22,991 nt of DNA. Source: Hymenoscyphus infarciens. Its lineage: Eukaryota > Ascomycota > Leotiomycetes > Helotiales > Helotiaceae. Location: assembly GCA_001414345.1 (NCBI GenBank), contig LLCB01000556.1, positions 1-22,991 on the forward strand, written 5' to 3'. Below the pieces are notes generated by a model that worked only from the letters and a program-made list of their open reading frames with translations, had not been told where the DNA came from and made no database searches. Made by a program: the position numbers and the translations under genes. Numbering within the stretch: the first letter of the stretch is position 1; every line of letters begins with the position of its first letter. Below are positions 20,764-22,991 of the stretch, in pieces.

Positions 20764-21173
20764 TCATCCACAACCTACAAGTTTTTCTGCATTCCGCAAG
20801 CCCCCTCGTGTGGTCAAGCCCAAGAACCCCCATCCACCAACAAGCACCCCAGCAATCGTCCGCCAAACTGCGGTCCCAACGATCCCCTCATTCAAACAAA
20901 TCCCCCCATCAAAGAAAGCTGCAATCCCTGAGACAGCCAAAATAACATCCATCCCCCTGAAATTCCTTTGGCAATACAACCAGAAAAGTGCAATTCCCAT
21001 CGTCGTGGCTCTGGCTCCGTAGATCCTGACGACTATTTGCGCCTCTTGGGAGGTTGCGAAATACGAGGGCAGACCGAATGCTGACATGGCTGAGGAGGCG
21101 TTGAAGAAGGGGATCAGGCCCCCCAGCATGAAGGAGGTGGCGATGAGTAATGGAGGGTGGATGAGAGATAGGT
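20764..21173 (-). CDS. DUF4267 membrane protein, 5' end missing or eroded at repeat border
   Basis: This is a small multi-pass membrane protein of the DUF4267 family, whose biochemical role is unknown. The in-frame ATG at 21129 gives 121 residues starting MLGGLIPFFN, but the conserved opening lies upstream: codons from 21173 read LSLIHPPLLIATSF directly before that Met, matching the usual first hydrophobic helix. That segment is preceded by TATAG, a plausible splice acceptor, so a short first exon is expected upstream, where the DNA is now RIP-type AT-rich. Family signatures are AMSAFGLP, VVRIYGARATTMGIALF (about 33-49), GMDVILAVSGIAAFFDG and the last helix AGVLVGGWGFLGL. A first exon of just ATGATGA at 21221-21215 would splice in phase but needs a 36-nt intron, so it is doubtful. 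The gene may be truncated or dead. Confidence 0.7.
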
Positions 21174-22991
21174 CTATACAACGAATAGATGAATAAAATA
21201 TTAATTACTCATCATAAATATTAAATAAATATATAGTATTCAAGCGATTATTCGAGTAATAAGAGCTTAAATAAATATATTACAAATAGTTTCTATTCAT
21301 TAAGCTTAATATCCGCTCTCTAGGTCTTAGTATAGAGAGTTCGTATAAGTTGAATTTTACTCTCTTTTTATATATATATTTAAACATAACTAAACTATAA
21401 ATTCACTTACTTTTAAAGATTTGTAACGTATTTTTGAGTTGAAAACGCTCTAAGGAGCTTGAATTTAGAAGGTGAAAACTCTACTATATATATAGGGAAA
21501 AGGGGTTACGTAAGACCCTCTTTTCTATAACATACCCCTTAGGTCTAGGAGACAGCTTCCTAGGCCTATAAACTTAAACCAGATTATAAAAGAACCTCTT
21601 AACTATATCGCCCTCTATTCCTGTTATAGAGAAACCTATAGAGCTATATAGATTACTTTAAACTCCTAAACAGCGATTCTCTAATATTCTTAAGAGTAAA
21701 GTCTTACTCCTAGATCCTGTCTAACTTCCTCTCTTATACTCTAGCACGTTATTAGCTCTAGCTTTAGTAAAGAGCGGGTAGCGTTCGTAAGATATAGTAG
21801 CTCGTAGTTAGCGTTGTATACTAGCTTCGTAGAGTACTAGGCTTTCGAATTCGAAGTGTATTCTTCGAGTATCCCTTAGAGTGAGCTAGCGCGCCGCTAG
21901 GCTTCCGGTTTTGAAAAGGCACCTCTGAGAGTAGCGGTGGCTAGCTTCGTAGCTAGGCTTTATGCCTTCCGCGAAGGGCTTTATATAAGCTCTTTAAGAG
22001 TAAGCTGCCGATTAAGGTGTACCTACTTAAATAGGGCTTTCGCTATATTCGAAGCTAAGAGCGTCTCGTAGAAAAGTCTCGTCTACGCTTATTAGAAGAG
22101 TCCTTGTTCGCGCTTATTAAGAAAGTCTCGTATTCAAAGTTAGAAGAGCTCTACTCGTCGAGAGTAAGTATTAAGAGGTTAGTTACGCTAACCGACAGCG
22201 GAGAGCGTTCCGAATACGTCGCAACGTTAAATACGTAAGTAGAAGATAAAGAAGTTGATTATAATAGCACGAAATATATACTATAGGAGAAGAGGCATAT
22301 AAGAGTGCGTTTAAGACTAAATAATATATGTAAATACTAGATACTAATATAGAAGAAAAGGAAAAACTATTCTTTTTCTATACTAAGTATAAACATCTAT
22401 ATATAAGAGGTTAGAGACTACTAAGTCCTAATAAGAATAATAACTAAGTCCTTCCTAATATAGCTACTAAAATAATAAGAGCTTTAAAGCTAAATATATA
22501 AGACCTTAAAGTAAAACATATAATATCTAATCCTTACTCTCTTTAGTACCTTCTATCTTATAAGTCGTAGAAGTATCGGTAGTTATAGAGGTATTAGTTG
22601 TTTTATAAATACTAATAATTTAAGATAGTATACTATTATATCCTCTCTTCTTTAAAAAGACTTGTCCTAAGTCTTTAGTTATTAATTAGTATAGTATTAT
22701 ATTAACTAGAGTATTATTTATATATTTATTATAAAGAATATAACTTATCTACTATTATAGTATCTAGTAGTTAGAGTAGAGTTAGTAGCTAATAGTATTA
22801 TTATTTTAAAAGATAATTATTCTTTATTTACTATTATATATTATATAATAATAGATATGAATAGAAGAGAGGCTAATTATTAGCTATTAGATAGAAAGTA
22901 GTATACTACTATAGAGTTATTATATTCTTACTATTATTATATATTATAATAGTAATTATTAAGTAATAAATAATAATTATAAAGTAATAGC
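21174..22991. repeat. RIP-affected transposable-element block, no intact gene
   Basis: The composition changes abruptly at about 21175-21190. The part up to about 22260 is moderately AT-rich but TA-rich and poor in CA and TG. The part after 22260 is extremely AT-rich. All frames carry stops. Positions about 22257-22510 align with 1611-1860 in the same orientation. A stop-interrupted frame at 22379-22440 has the layout of a C-x2-C...H...W-x-L...P Gag zinc knuckle if RIP changes are allowed for, and about 200 nt later (about 22600-22615) a segment could derive from an Asp-Thr-Gly protease site. A degenerate LTR retrotransposon is therefore likely but not proven. No LTR boundaries were identified. 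Confidence 0.7.

Overview
The window looks like a piece of a filamentous ascomycete (Pezizomycotina) chromosome, most likely a Leotiomycete-type fungus. The evidence is short introns of 47 to 56 nt with GTAAGT or GTATGC donors and CTAAC branch sites, fungal-specific protein families (Aim6, a fungal Tfc3 with its C2HC finger, DUF4267), and two AT-rich blocks that look heavily mutated by repeat-induced point mutation (RIP). The species cannot be named from the sequence alone.

Layout. Positions 1-904 are an AT-rich composite minisatellite built from 33-bp and 72-bp modules. Positions 905-2197 are RIP-eroded repeat DNA with no usable reading frame. A near-perfect GC-rich palindrome (2198-2244) sits on the border. 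A gene island of about 19 kb follows (2245-21173). It holds a soluble fumarate reductase of the Osm1/Frd1 family (+, 2470-3942), an unrecognised 209-residue protein convergent with it (-, 4023-4652), a 2101-residue TFIIIC largest subunit Tfc3 with a first exon that a simple ORF call misses (-, 5529-12165), an Aim6-type membrane-anchored PLC-like phosphodiesterase with a 47-nt intron (-, 12668-14046), a lysine-rich CCDC137-like protein with a 56-nt intron (+, 15447-16513), two weak small-gene candidates (+, 17836-18072; -, 18878-19318), and a DUF4267 membrane protein whose 5' end is lost or eroded at the repeat border (-, 20764-21173). From 21174 to the end is a second RIP-affected block. Part of it (about 22257-22510) aligns by eye with about 1611-1860 of the left block, so the same repeat family flanks the island on both sides in the same orientation.

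How the genes relate. They are not an operon or a biosynthetic cluster. They are independent housekeeping-type genes: redox balance, RNA polymerase III transcription, a phosphodiesterase, and a probable nucleolar protein. The arrangement is a gene island between RIP-mutated repeats. I see no convincing new multi-gene system. The points most worth a second look are the apparent absence of the B-block winged-helix region from this Tfc3, the eroded start of the DUF4267 gene, the palindrome at the repeat border, and the modular minisatellite.
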